This document shows, in pieces, positions 17,163-27,538 of a stretch of 64,000 bases of DNA (positions are counted from its first letter, which is position 1; each line of letters starts with the position of its first letter). Below the pieces are notes generated by a model. The model was not told the origin of the DNA. It saw only the letters and a program-made list of their open reading frames with translations, and did not search any database. The translations under genes were made by a program, and so were the position numbers. The stretch comes from Novosphingobium sp. IK01 (GTDB lineage: Bacteria; Pseudomonadota; Alphaproteobacteria; Sphingomonadales; Sphingomonadaceae), in contig NZ_BTFW01000001.1 of NCBI RefSeq assembly GCF_033242265.1, positions 434,001 to 498,000 on the forward strand. The letters are read 5' to 3'.

Positions 17163-18929
17163 ATGGCGATTGTGCATGATCCGGGCGCGGATGGAGGGGC
17201 ACTGCCCAAACATCACGCACCGACGCACAGCGAGAAGCTGGTCATTACCGCCAGCTCGCTCGGCACGGTGTTCGAATGGTATGACTTCTACCTCTACGGG
17301 CTGCTGACCGCGATCATCGCGGCGCAGTTCCTCACCGGCCTCAATCCGACCACTTCCTACATCATGGCGCTGCTGGTCTTTGCCGCAGGGTTCATCGTGC
17401 GTCCGTTCGGGGCGCTGGTGTTCGGCTGGATCGGCGATACTTTTGGTCGTCGTTATACTTTCATCATCACGCTGACGGTCATGGGGCTCTCGACGTTCCT
17501 CGTCGGCTGCCTGCCCACCTACAAGTCGGTCGGCGTGGCCGCGCCCGCGATGCTGGTGGCGCTGCGCATGATCCAGGGCCTGGCTCTGGGCGGTGAATAT
17601 GGCGGCGCGGCCTCCTATGTCGCCGAGCATGCCCCCAACGACAAGCGCGGGCTCTATACGAGCTGGATCCAGATCACCGCGACGGCCGGTCTGGCGATGG
17701 CGCTGTTTGTCGTGATCCTCGTGCGCTCGCCTTCGGTCGGCGTGGGCGAGGCCGCGTTCAAGGAATGGGGCTGGCGCATTCCCTACCTGCTCTCGGGCGT
17801 GTTCCTGATCTTCGGCCTGTGGCTGCGCCTCAAGCTGCATGAATCGCCCGTGTTCCAGAAGATGAAGGACGAAGGCACCGGCTCGAAGGCCCCGCTGACC
17901 GAAGCCTTTGGCCAGTGGCGCAACCTCAAGGTCGTGATCACCGCCTTCTTCGGCGCGATCGCCGGGCAGGCCGTGGTGTGGTACACCGGCCAGCTCTACA
18001 CGATGTTCTTCCTCGAAAAGATGCTCAAGGTCGACGGCCTGACGGCCAACACCCTGATCACCATCTCGCTGCTGATGGCGACGCCCTTCTTCCTGGTCTT
18101 CGGGCGTCTGTCGGACAAGATCGGTCGCAAGCCGATCATCCTGACCGGGTGCGCGCTGGCTGCTGCCACGCTGTTCCCGACCTTCCATGCGCTGACCGAA
18201 GCGGCCAACCCGGCGCTTGCTGCCGCGCAGGTCAATGCTCCGGTTACCGTCAACGCCGACCCTGCCGAATGCTCGTCGCAGTTCGACCCCGTGGGCGGCA
18301 AGACGTTCGACACCACCAGCTGCGACATCATCAAGGCCATGCTGGCCAAGGCCGGTGTCAATTATCGCAATGCTCCGGCGGCACCCGGTACGCTGGCCTC
18401 GATCACTATCGGGCATGAAACCTTCACCGCGCCCGATCCGCGTCAGGTGACCGGGGCTGCCCGCAAGGATGCGATCGCGGCTTTCTCGGCAACCGTGGTG
18501 GGCAAGCCCGCCGTGGCGGCCAAGGCGGCCGAAGGCGACAAGCCCGCAGTCGAAGCCAAGCCCGCCGTTGTCGGCGCGCTCGAAAAGGTCGGCTATCCGA
18601 CCAAGGCCGACCCTGCCCGGATCAACACGCCGCTGGTCATCCTACTGCTGTGGTATCTCGTCCTGCTGGTGACGATGGTCTATGGACCGATCGCGGCCAT
18701 GCTGGTCGAACTGTTCCCCAGCCGCATCCGCTACTCGTCGATGTCGCTGCCCTATCACATCGGCAACGGCTGGCTCGGCGGCCTGCTCCCGGCGATCGGC
18801 TTCGCCATGGTCGCGGCCAATGGCAACATCTACTACGGGCTGTGGTATCCGGTGATCGTGGCGGCCTTCACGGCTGTCGTCGGGCTGGTCATCCTGCCGG
18901 AAACCTACAAGAACAACATCGACGACTGA
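17163..18929 (+). CDS. MFS permease of the metabolite:H+ symporter (MHS) family with a large insertion
   Basis: A 588-residue inner-membrane transporter. It shows the MHS signatures GTVFEWYDFYLYGLL, RPFGALVFGWIGDTFGRRYT, MIQGLALGGEYGGAASYVAE and FPSRIRYSSMSLPYHIGNGW. Family members (KgtP, ShiA, ProP) import carboxylates, shikimate or betaines with protons. Usual length is about 430-450 residues. The excess is an insertion at roughly residues 350-490, rich in Ala, Val, Lys and Pro, with Cys370 and Cys387 (AECSSQF, TTSCDII). It sits between membrane segments and is probably periplasmic. The ribosome binding site AGGAGGATCTGAT shares its core with those of both porins. Transport of the same carboxylate as the porins is inferred from position. 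Confidence 0.85.
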   Translation: MAIVHDPGADGGALPKHHAPTHSEKLVITASSLGTVFEWYDFYLYGLLTAIIAAQFLTGLNPTTSYIMALLVFAAGFIVRPFGALVFGWIGDTFGRRYTFIITLTVMGLSTFLVGCLPTYKSVGVAAPAMLVALRMIQGLALGGEYGGAASYVAEHAPNDKRGLYTSWIQITATAGLAMALFVVILVRSPSVGVGEAAFKEWGWRIPYLLSGVFLIFGLWLRLKLHESPVFQKMKDEGTGSKAPLTEAFGQWRNLKVVITAFFGAIAGQAVVWYTGQLYTMFFLEKMLKVDGLTANTLITISLLMATPFFLVFGRLSDKIGRKPIILTGCALAAATLFPTFHALTEAANPALAAAQVNAPVTVNADPAECSSQFDPVGGKTFDTTSCDIIKAMLAKAGVNYRNAPAAPGTLASITIGHETFTAPDPRQVTGAARKDAIAAFSATVVGKPAVAAKAAEGDKPAVEAKPAVVGALEKVGYPTKADPARINTPLVILLLWYLVLLVTMVYGPIAAMLVELFPSRIRYSSMSLPYHIGNGWLGGLLPAIGFAMVAANGNIYYGLWYPVIVAAFTAVVGLVILPETYKNNIDD

Positions 18930-18969
18930 GGAGGCTTTCTCCGACCTGATCGGTGTTCGCAAGGAGAGG

Positions 18970-19000
18970 GGCAGGAACGGCAAGCGTTCCTGCCTCTTTT
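18970..19000 (+). terminator. Rho-independent terminator after the MFS gene
   Basis: GGCAGGAACG (18970-18979) and CGTTCCTGCC (18985-18994) form a perfect ten-base stem with loop GCAAG, followed by TCTTTT. It closes the porin-permease group. Confidence 0.85.
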
Positions 19001-19169
19001 CGTGTGTCCATCGATGATGGCTGTCATTGATGAGGCCAGATCATGACGGCATGAAACAACGGGCATGTGATGGGCTCTGGACGTTCCCCGCAGACCGGCT
19101 AGTCTGCCTCCTTGCTGGCAGGGGCGGGCCGGTTGCCGTTGCTGCGCGCGTGATCATAACGAGAAAGCC

Positions 19170-19631
19170 ATGATGCACCTTGAGATCAACGGTCAGTCTC
19201 ACGAAGTCGATGTCGATGAGGAAACACCGCTGCTGTGGGTGATCCGCGACAATCTGGGGATGACGGGCACCAAATATGGCTGTGGCATCGCCCAGTGCGG
19301 GGCCTGTTCGGTGCTGATCGAGGGTGTCGTCACGCGCTCGTGCGTTACGCCCGTGTCAAGCGTGGTGGGCAAGCCGGTCACCACCATCGAGAAGATTGAG
19401 GAAGACCCGCTGGGCAAGCGTGTCGTCGAGGCCTGGGTGCGGCATCAGGTGCCCCAGTGCGGCTATTGCCAGTCGGGTCAGGTGATGGCGGCAACGGCCC
19501 TGCTCAAGCAGACGCCCCACGCCGGGGAGGCCGAGATCGAGGCGGCCATGACCAATTTGTGCCGCTGCGGCACCTACAACGCCATTCGGGCCGCCCTTCA
19601 CGATATCGCCGGGACGGGGGCGCAGGCATGA
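19170..19631 (+). CDS. (2Fe-2S) subunit of an isoquinoline 1-oxidoreductase-type molybdenum enzyme
   Basis: A 153-residue small subunit with two [2Fe-2S] clusters. The N-terminal plant-ferredoxin-like cluster is in GTKYGCGIAQCGACSVLI, and the C-terminal four-helix cluster is in VPQCGYCQSGQ and NLCRCGTYNAI. It lacks FAD, as expected for the IorA type of the xanthine oxidase family. It transfers electrons from the molybdenum subunit encoded next, whose ATG overlaps this gene's TGA. The substrate may be an N-heterocycle or an aldehyde; neighbours do not decide it. Confidence 0.9.
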   Translation: MMHLEINGQSHEVDVDEETPLLWVIRDNLGMTGTKYGCGIAQCGACSVLIEGVVTRSCVTPVSSVVGKPVTTIEKIEEDPLGKRVVEAWVRHQVPQCGYCQSGQVMAATALLKQTPHAGEAEIEAAMTNLCRCGTYNAIRAALHDIAGTGAQA

Positions 19632-21913
19632 GCATCGAAACGGCTTCCACCATTCAGGATCTGTCGGAAGAGCCCATCGGGGCCATGGGCGCGCCGGATC
19701 GTGTCGATGGGCACCCGGCCAATGTGTCGCGTCGCGGTTTCCTTGCAGGGACAGCCGGGGCCGGGGCTGGCGCCTTCGTGCTCGGCGTCGGGCTGCCGGT
19801 CGGCAAGGCCCGCGCAGCGGTGCCGGCGAGCGCACCTGCGATCCGTGTTCCCGCGTTCCTTTCGGTCAAACCTGACGGCACGGTCCACCTGCTCAGCCCG
19901 TTCATGGAAGGCGGGCAGGGCATCTTCACCGCGCTCGCGCAGATCATCGGCGAGGAAATGGACGCCGATCCGGCCAGTTTCGTGGTCGAGGCGGCGCCGG
20001 TGAGCCCCGATTACCTCGTCGCGCAGGGCGGACGGCGGGTGACCGGCGGAAGCCGCTCGGTCCGCTCCAGCTATGCCACCATGCGCAAGCTGGGCGCTAC
20101 CGCGCGCTTCATGCTGATGCGTGCGGGGGCCGACCATCTGGGCGTGCCGATGGCGCAACTCTCGACCGAGCCGGGCCGGGTCGTCCATGCAGCCTCGGGC
20201 CGGTCGGTCGCCTATGGCGCGCTGGCGCCCCATGCCCTCGACATGCCTGCCCCGCCGCCGGGCAGCGTGACGCTCAGGGACAAGGCTGATTTCCGCTGGA
20301 TCGGCAAGCCGGTCGCCCGGCTCGACGTCTATGTGAAATCGACTGGCAAGGCGAAATATGCAATCGATACCAAGGTCGAGGGCATGGTCCATGCGGCCGT
20401 CCAGCACGCGCCGCGTCTGGGGCTGACGGTCGGCACCATTCGCAACGAGGGCCAGATCAAGGCCATGCGCGGGGTGATCTCGGTGCATCGCCTGCCCGGC
20501 GCGGTGGCGGTCGTCGCCGCTCACTGGTGGGATGCGCGCAAGGCGGTCGAGGCCGCGCAGGTCGACTGGCAGGAACCGGCGACGCACGATGGCATGCGCT
20601 ACATGCCCGCCGACTTTGACAGCGCGGCGTTCCGCGACGGGTTGGCCAAAGGGCAGGGCCCGGAAGACGTGGCCGAGCATGAAGGCGATGTCGCCGCGGC
20701 GCTGGCTTCGGCCAGGACGCGGGTCGAGGCGGTCTATCACAGCCAGTATCTGGCCCATGGCCAGCTCGAACCGCCTTCGGCGACCGCGCATTTCCGGCCC
20801 GATGGCGTGCTCGAACTGTGGACGCCCAATCAGGCGCCCGACATGTTCGTGGCCGACATTGTCCGGCGCACGGGCCTGCCGCCCGAGAAGATCATCCTGC
20901 ATTCCCCGATGCTCGGCGGGTTCTTCGGCCGGCACTTCCTCTACAACACCTCCAATCCCTTTCCGCAGGCGATCCAGCTGGCAAAGGAAGTCGGGCGTCC
21001 GGTCAAGCTGATCTGGAGCCGCGAGGAAGAATTCCTGCGCGACGCGGTGCGGCCCATGGCCAGCGTGCGTTTTCAGGCCGGGCTCGATGCCAATGGCATG
21101 CCCGTGGCCCTCAATGTCGTGAGCGCGACCGAGGGGCCGACCGAGGCGATTGCTAATGCGCGCGGGGCCGGGATCGATCCGGCGGCGGTCGAAGGGCTGG
21201 CGGGCAAGAAATACGCGATTCCCAACACGCGGATCGCCCAGCGTTACGTGAAGAACCCGACGGTGATGGGCTATTGGCGCTCGGTCGGCAATTCGATGAA
21301 CGACTTCTTCTACGAAGGCTTCCTCGACGAACTGGCCGACAAGGGCGGGCAGGATCCTTATGACTTGCGCCTGCATCTGTTGCAGGACAACCGCCGGTTG
21401 ACCACCCTGCTCAAGGCAGCGGTCGAGCTGTCGGGCGGGTGGAAGCGCGGGCCGTTCAAGGCGCCCGATGGCAGCCTGCGCGCGCGCGGCCTTGCCATGG
21501 CCTCGCCGTTCGGCAGCGAGACGGCGGCGGTGGCCGAAGTCTCGATCCGGGACGGGCAGGTGCGCGTTCACGAGGTGTGGCAGGCGATCGATCCGGGCAG
21601 CATCGTCAACCCGGCGATTGTCGAGGCGCAAGTCAACTCGGCGGTGGCGCTCGGGGTTTCGCAAGTCCTGTTCGAGGAAGTCGCCTACGAGAACGGCCAG
21701 CCGGTCGCCCGCAATTTCGACACCTATCCGATCCTCCCGCTCGAACAGATGCCGCGCGTGCATGTGCGGATTGTCGAGAGCGGGGAGGCAATGGGCGGCA
21801 TTGGCGAACCGGGGCTTCCGGCCATTCCCCCTGCGGTGGCCAATGCGGTGTCGCACCTGACCGGGCAGCGCGTGCGCTCGATGCCGCTCTCCCGGCTCAA
21901 GTTCACGGCCTGA
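19628..21913 (+). CDS. Molybdopterin-binding large subunit, isoquinoline 1-oxidoreductase beta type
   Basis: A 761-residue Mo subunit of the xanthine oxidase family. The N-terminus carries a twin-arginine signal (NVSRRGFLAGTAGAGAGAFV), so the complex is exported folded with its partner, as is usual for IorB-like enzymes. Cofactor and active-site regions include HGQLEPPSATAHF, SPMLGGFFGRHFLYN, GYWRSVGNSMNDFFYEGFLD and the C-terminal GGIGEPGLPAIPPAVANAV, with the catalytic Glu in the GEPG loop. Electrons probably go to a cytochrome c. The start at 19628 (ATGA overlap with the small subunit) is preferred to upstream in-frame codons that overlap the small-subunit gene. Substrate unknown. Confidence 0.9.
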   Translation: MSIETASTIQDLSEEPIGAMGAPDRVDGHPANVSRRGFLAGTAGAGAGAFVLGVGLPVGKARAAVPASAPAIRVPAFLSVKPDGTVHLLSPFMEGGQGIFTALAQIIGEEMDADPASFVVEAAPVSPDYLVAQGGRRVTGGSRSVRSSYATMRKLGATARFMLMRAGADHLGVPMAQLSTEPGRVVHAASGRSVAYGALAPHALDMPAPPPGSVTLRDKADFRWIGKPVARLDVYVKSTGKAKYAIDTKVEGMVHAAVQHAPRLGLTVGTIRNEGQIKAMRGVISVHRLPGAVAVVAAHWWDARKAVEAAQVDWQEPATHDGMRYMPADFDSAAFRDGLAKGQGPEDVAEHEGDVAAALASARTRVEAVYHSQYLAHGQLEPPSATAHFRPDGVLELWTPNQAPDMFVADIVRRTGLPPEKIILHSPMLGGFFGRHFLYNTSNPFPQAIQLAKEVGRPVKLIWSREEEFLRDAVRPMASVRFQAGLDANGMPVALNVVSATEGPTEAIANARGAGIDPAAVEGLAGKKYAIPNTRIAQRYVKNPTVMGYWRSVGNSMNDFFYEGFLDELADKGGQDPYDLRLHLLQDNRRLTTLLKAAVELSGGWKRGPFKAPDGSLRARGLAMASPFGSETAAVAEVSIRDGQVRVHEVWQAIDPGSIVNPAIVEAQVNSAVALGVSQVLFEEVAYENGQPVARNFDTYPILPLEQMPRVHVRIVESGEAMGGIGEPGLPAIPPAVANAVSHLTGQRVRSMPLSRLKFTA

Positions 21914-22027
21914 GCCGCGCCGGGAGGCACAAAAGGCTGCATCGTTCCGGCAAGGGGGCGCAAGGCGGCAGATGGTTGGCAATTATCAACTTGCGCCGAC
22001 CGCCTGCGAGGATTGAGACGCTGCGCG

Positions 22028-22705
22028 ATGAAACTGCTGCTTCTTGAGGACGATCCCGAAACGGCCGATTTCGTGGCGCAGATGCTGCGGTCGCACGGGC
22101 ATGTCGTCGATCTGGCGACAACGGGCCCGGACGCCATCTTTCTGGCCACCAGCGTGGCCTATGCAGTGCTGATCCTCGACCGCATGGTGCCCGGTGTCGA
22201 CGGGCTGGGCGTGCTGCGCACCTTGCGCGGGGCAGGCATCCAGACACCGGCCCTGTTCCTGAGCGCGCTGGGCGAGATCAGCGACCGTGTCGAGGGGCTC
22301 GACGCGGGAAGCGACGACTATCTGGTCAAGCCCTTTGCAGCCTCCGAACTGCTCGCCCGCGTCCAGGCGCTGGCCCGCCGTTCGCCTGTGGCGGAACGCG
22401 CGACGGTGATCGTCGTGGGCGATCTGGAGATCGACCAGCTTGCCCGCACGGTCACCCGCGCGGGCAAGCGGATCGACCTTCAGCATCAGGAATATCGCCT
22501 GCTCGACTATCTGGCCCGCCATGCCGGACAGGTGGTTACCCGCACGATGCTGCTCGAACAGGTCTGGGATTTTCATTTTGATCCGGGCACAAACCTGATC
22601 GCAAGCCATATCAGCAGGTTGCGGAGCAAACTTGATCGCGGGTTCGAACGCGAGATGATCCGCACGGTGCGCGGATCGGGGTATGTTCTCGATGCGCCGT
22701 CCTGA
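22028..22705 (+). CDS. OmpR/PhoB-type response regulator
   Basis: A 225-residue two-domain regulator. The receiver runs from MKLLLLEDDPETADFVAQML with the phospho-Asp in AVLILDRMVPG and the Lys in DDYLVKPFAASEL. The winged-helix domain follows from GDLEIDQLARTVTRAGKRID to MIRTVRGSGYVLDAPS. It overlaps the following sensor kinase gene by 23 bases, giving a classic two-component operon of the QseB/TctD type. The signal is unknown; the group lies downstream of the molybdenum oxidoreductase but is separated from it by 114 bp. Confidence 0.9.
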   Translation: MKLLLLEDDPETADFVAQMLRSHGHVVDLATTGPDAIFLATSVAYAVLILDRMVPGVDGLGVLRTLRGAGIQTPALFLSALGEISDRVEGLDAGSDDYLVKPFAASELLARVQALARRSPVAERATVIVVGDLEIDQLARTVTRAGKRIDLQHQEYRLLDYLARHAGQVVTRTMLLEQVWDFHFDPGTNLIASHISRLRSKLDRGFEREMIRTVRGSGYVLDAPS

Positions 22706-24116
22706 CCGCCGGGCTCTTCCCAACCGGGCGCTGTCGAGCGGGGCCTTTCGCTTTGCCGGGCTCATGGCGGGGATTTCCGCGCTCGGCTCGATGCTGCTGC
22801 TCGTGGCCGTGGCGATGGTGACCAACCATGCGATTGCCGAGGGCCTGTCCGACGCGGTCGCTACCGAGACCGGCATTCTCGTGGGCGAGGACCGCGAACT
22901 GGGGCGGGCCGAGCTGGTCCGCGCCATTGCCCGGCACACCCGTGCCGTTCACGATCATGCCTTTCGCTACCTGCTCGTCGACCGCGCGGGCAAGCGGCTG
23001 GCCGGGACATTGCCGCTCGCGGCGCGCAGGGTCGGCTGGGGGGAGGTGGAGATCGTTACCCATGCCGGGCGCGTGCGGGTTCTGGCCAATGGCGTGACCC
23101 TGGCCGACGGCGCAGTGCTGGTGGTGGGCGGCGACATGGAAGACTTGCGGCAACTGCGCGACGAGTTGATCGGCTTTACCGCCTTGTGGGGCGGCGGCAT
23201 CGTGCTGCTCGCGCTGGTCGGCGGGCTCTGGGCCGGAACGGTGTTCCTGCGCCGTCTTGACCAGACGAACGAGGCCATCGACCGAATCGTCAAGGGCGCC
23301 CTGTCCGAGCGCTTGCCACGGTTTGGCATCAGCCCCGAGTTCGACCGGTTGACCGCCAATCTTAACACCATGCTCGAACGCATCGACGGGCTGGTCGCGG
23401 GGCTGCGGCAGGTTTCGGTCGATGTCGCGCATGACCTGCGCACCCCGCTCACCCGCCTGCGCCATCGCATCGAGGGGCTGCTCGACCAACCCGAGCCGGG
23501 GCCTGGCGATCGGGTTGGGCTGGAGGATCAGGTCGCCGCCTGCCTTGCCCAGATCGACGAGATCATCCGCATCTTTTCCTCGCTCCTGCGCATCGCCGCG
23601 CTCGAAAACCACGAGGCGCGTGCCCATTTTGCGCCGGTCGATCTCAGCGCGCTGCTGGCCCGGCTCGGCGCGGTCTATGGCCCGGCGGTCGAGGACGAGG
23701 GGCGCCATTTGCACCTCGCCCTCGACGAGGGCGTCTGCGCCGAGGGTGACGGCGATCTCCTTGCCCAGGCGATCACCAACCTGATCGAGAACGCGACGCG
23801 CCATACCCCGGCGGGGAGCCGCATCACCGTGCGCCTTCTTCGCCCGGAGCAGGCTGCGTCGGGACCGGTCGTGGTGGTCGAGGACGATGGCCCCGGCGTG
23901 CCCGAGGATCAGCGCGAGCGGGTCTTGCAGCGGTTTGTCCGTCTCGATGCCAGCCGTTCGACGCCCGGTTCGGGCCTCGGCCTTGCGCTGGTGGCGGCGA
24001 TCGTGCGCCTTCACGGGGGCGACTTGCGGCTTGAGGACGGGGATGAAGGAACGGGCACAAAAATGGGCAGGGGGCTGAGGGTCGTGATCCGTCTGGCAGG
24101 GCGGGGGCTGGCCTGA
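22683..24116 (+). CDS. Sensor histidine kinase, partner of the preceding regulator
   Basis: A 477-residue membrane kinase (an ATG three codons in, at 22692, is an alternative start). TM1 is LMAGISALGSMLLLVAVAMV and TM2 is ALWGGGIVLLALVGGLWAG. A periplasmic sensor of about 110 residues lies between them. A HAMP domain follows (RLDQTNEAIDRIVKGALSER), then the H-box VDVAHDLRTPLTRLRHRI. The N-box is AITNLIENATRHTP and the G-boxes are VEDDGPGVPEDQ and GSGLGLALVAAI. It should autophosphorylate on the His in AHDLRTP and pass the phosphate to the regulator encoded by the overlapping upstream gene. Confidence 0.9.
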   Translation: MFSMRRPDRRALPNRALSSGAFRFAGLMAGISALGSMLLLVAVAMVTNHAIAEGLSDAVATETGILVGEDRELGRAELVRAIARHTRAVHDHAFRYLLVDRAGKRLAGTLPLAARRVGWGEVEIVTHAGRVRVLANGVTLADGAVLVVGGDMEDLRQLRDELIGFTALWGGGIVLLALVGGLWAGTVFLRRLDQTNEAIDRIVKGALSERLPRFGISPEFDRLTANLNTMLERIDGLVAGLRQVSVDVAHDLRTPLTRLRHRIEGLLDQPEPGPGDRVGLEDQVAACLAQIDEIIRIFSSLLRIAALENHEARAHFAPVDLSALLARLGAVYGPAVEDEGRHLHLALDEGVCAEGDGDLLAQAITNLIENATRHTPAGSRITVRLLRPEQAASGPVVVVEDDGPGVPEDQRERVLQRFVRLDASRSTPGSGLGLALVAAIVRLHGGDLRLEDGDEGTGTKMGRGLRVVIRLAGRGLA

Positions 24117-24229
24117 AGCCCTGCGGAAAACCGGTATCCGCGCCTTTTCCGGGATGGGCCCGTTGCGCACCGGCTGGCGATGGGCTTAACGGGGCGGCCC
24201 TTTCTTGTGCAATCGAGTGGAGTTGTCCC

Positions 24230-25201
24230 TTGCGTATCCATCTTGTCGATGCTGGCGGAACGATCACGTCGGTGGTGGGCGCCGGGGGCGCTCTGGCGGG
24301 TGCGGGGGACGCAGACGGGAATGGGGCCGGAGAGGCCTTGCGCGCGCTCCTGCCCGCAGGGGCGCCGCCGTTCTCGGTCGAGAAAGTCTATGCCGGGTTG
24401 AGCGAGGCGATGGGCTTTGCCGACTTCGCCCGCGTGGCCGAGGCGATTGGCCGGGCCTGCCGCGATCCCGAAGTGGCCGGGGTGGTCGTGGCCCATGGCA
24501 CGGATACGATGGAGGAAGCGGCCTATTACGCCGATCTGCTCCATGATCGCAGCAAGCCGGTCGTTTTCACCGGAGCCCAGCGGGCCGCCCATGCTCCCGA
24601 TTTCGACGGCACGGCCAATCTGGGCGATGCACTGGCGCTGGCGGGATTTGCCCAGGCGCGCGACCATGGCGTGCTGATCGTTTTTGGCGGGCTGATCCTT
24701 CCTGCGGCGCAGGCCACGAAAGTCCATCTGGCCCAAACGCAGGGCTTTGCCGCGCGCGATGGCAATGCCGGGCGGATCGAGGGGCGCGCGATCACCTTGC
24801 CCCGGCCCGGTGTGTGTCCCGGCGCGCGTGTGGGGCCTCTGGCACGCGGCCCGCTGGGCGAGCGCGTGGCGCTGATCACCCTGTCGGCGGGCATGTCGGG
24901 CAAGCTGATCGATGCCGCCGTGGCGGCAGGCTACGAGGGGATCGTGCTGGCCGGGCTGGGCTCGGGCAATGCGCCCGATGCCGTGGTCGAGGCGGTCGGT
25001 CGGGCGCTTGGCGCAGGGGTTGCCGTGGCGCTGGGCACGCGGTGTCTGGCGGGCAGTGTCGACGGGGTCTATTCGAGCGGCCATGCCCTCGTGGCCGCAG
25101 GCGCGCTGCCGCTGCGCGAATTGCCTGCCCCCCAGGCCCGCATCCTGCTGGCTGCGGGTCTGGAGAACGGGATCACGCCGCTTTCAGCGCTGTTTGCCTA
25201 G
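24230..25201 (+). CDS. Asparaginase/glutaminase-family amidohydrolase
   Basis: A 323-residue cytoplasmic type asparaginase. The first catalytic motif is LVDAGGTITSV (nucleophile Thr in GGTIT) and the second is VVVAHGTDTMEEAAYYADLL (Thr-Asp pair). PVVFTGAQRAAHAPDFDGTA provides the conserved third block with its Asp, and GYEGIVLAGLGSGNAPD the C-terminal domain. It hydrolyses L-asparagine (and possibly glutamine) to the acid and ammonia. Translation starts at TTG, with GGAG seven bases upstream. It has no signal peptide. It stands alone, downstream of the two-component pair and convergent with the aldo/keto reductase. Confidence 0.85.
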   Translation: MRIHLVDAGGTITSVVGAGGALAGAGDADGNGAGEALRALLPAGAPPFSVEKVYAGLSEAMGFADFARVAEAIGRACRDPEVAGVVVAHGTDTMEEAAYYADLLHDRSKPVVFTGAQRAAHAPDFDGTANLGDALALAGFAQARDHGVLIVFGGLILPAAQATKVHLAQTQGFAARDGNAGRIEGRAITLPRPGVCPGARVGPLARGPLGERVALITLSAGMSGKLIDAAVAAGYEGIVLAGLGSGNAPDAVVEAVGRALGAGVAVALGTRCLAGSVDGVYSSGHALVAAGALPLRELPAPQARILLAAGLENGITPLSALFA

Positions 25202-25225
25202 GCGATCTTCTCGTGTGTTGCGCGT

Positions 25226-27234
<2,009 letters not shown>

Positions 27235-27258
27235 AGGGAAGTTGCTGCTCTAATTTTT

Positions 27259-27282
27259 GCAATGATCCGTTCCGATCATTGC
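27259..27282. promoter_or_regulatory. Operator-like dyad A of the purine regulon
   Basis: GCAATG, twelve bases, CATTGC; here the arms extend to nine bases (GCAATGATC and GATCATTGC). The sequence around it, CTCTAATTTTT before and GTTGGATCGA after, is also largely shared with dyad B at 56959. It lies about 40 bases before the first gene of the purine operon. The most likely binder is the LysR protein encoded at 46508-47437, whose own promoter has a variant of the same dyad. Confidence 0.65.
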
Positions 27283-27322
27283 GTTGGATCGATAGGGGGG
27301 TGGTGGCTATCATCGGCGGGTC

Positions 27323-27538
27323 ATGACCGATCCCGTTTCCCGATCTTCCCTCGCGCCCCCCTCTGGCGCGCAGTCTTCCCCGGCATTTGCATTGCCGCGC
27401 ACTCCGCACGAGGTGCAGGCTCTGGCTGCCGGGGAGGGCTGGCAGGTTCCCGAGGCATGCATGCCCGGCGTGATCGCCAATCTGGGGCTGCTGGCCCGTC
27501 ATGCGGCGATTTTTTCGGGTGAAGGGGCGGGCGCATGA
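27323..27538 (+). CDS. AtzG/HpxX-like small subunit (DUF4089)
   Basis: A 71-residue protein. After a variable N-terminus comes VQALAAGEGWQVPEACMPGV then IANLGLLARHAAIFSGEG, the short DUF4089 helical pattern. These small proteins pair with AtzE-type amidases; AtzG binds AtzE in cyanuric acid breakdown, and HpxX pairs with HpxY in oxalurate metabolism of Klebsiella. The ATG overlaps nothing upstream, and the stop overlaps the start of the amidase (4 bases). It is the first gene of the purine operon, directly after operator A. Confidence 0.8.
   Translation: MTDPVSRSSLAPPSGAQSSPAFALPRTPHEVQALAAGEGWQVPEACMPGVIANLGLLARHAAIFSGEGAGA

Noticed and set aside
19598..21982. A 794-codon minus-strand frame opposite the molybdenum subunit
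   Set aside because: Pure antisense of the IorB-type gene, with no family signature and no ribosome binding site.
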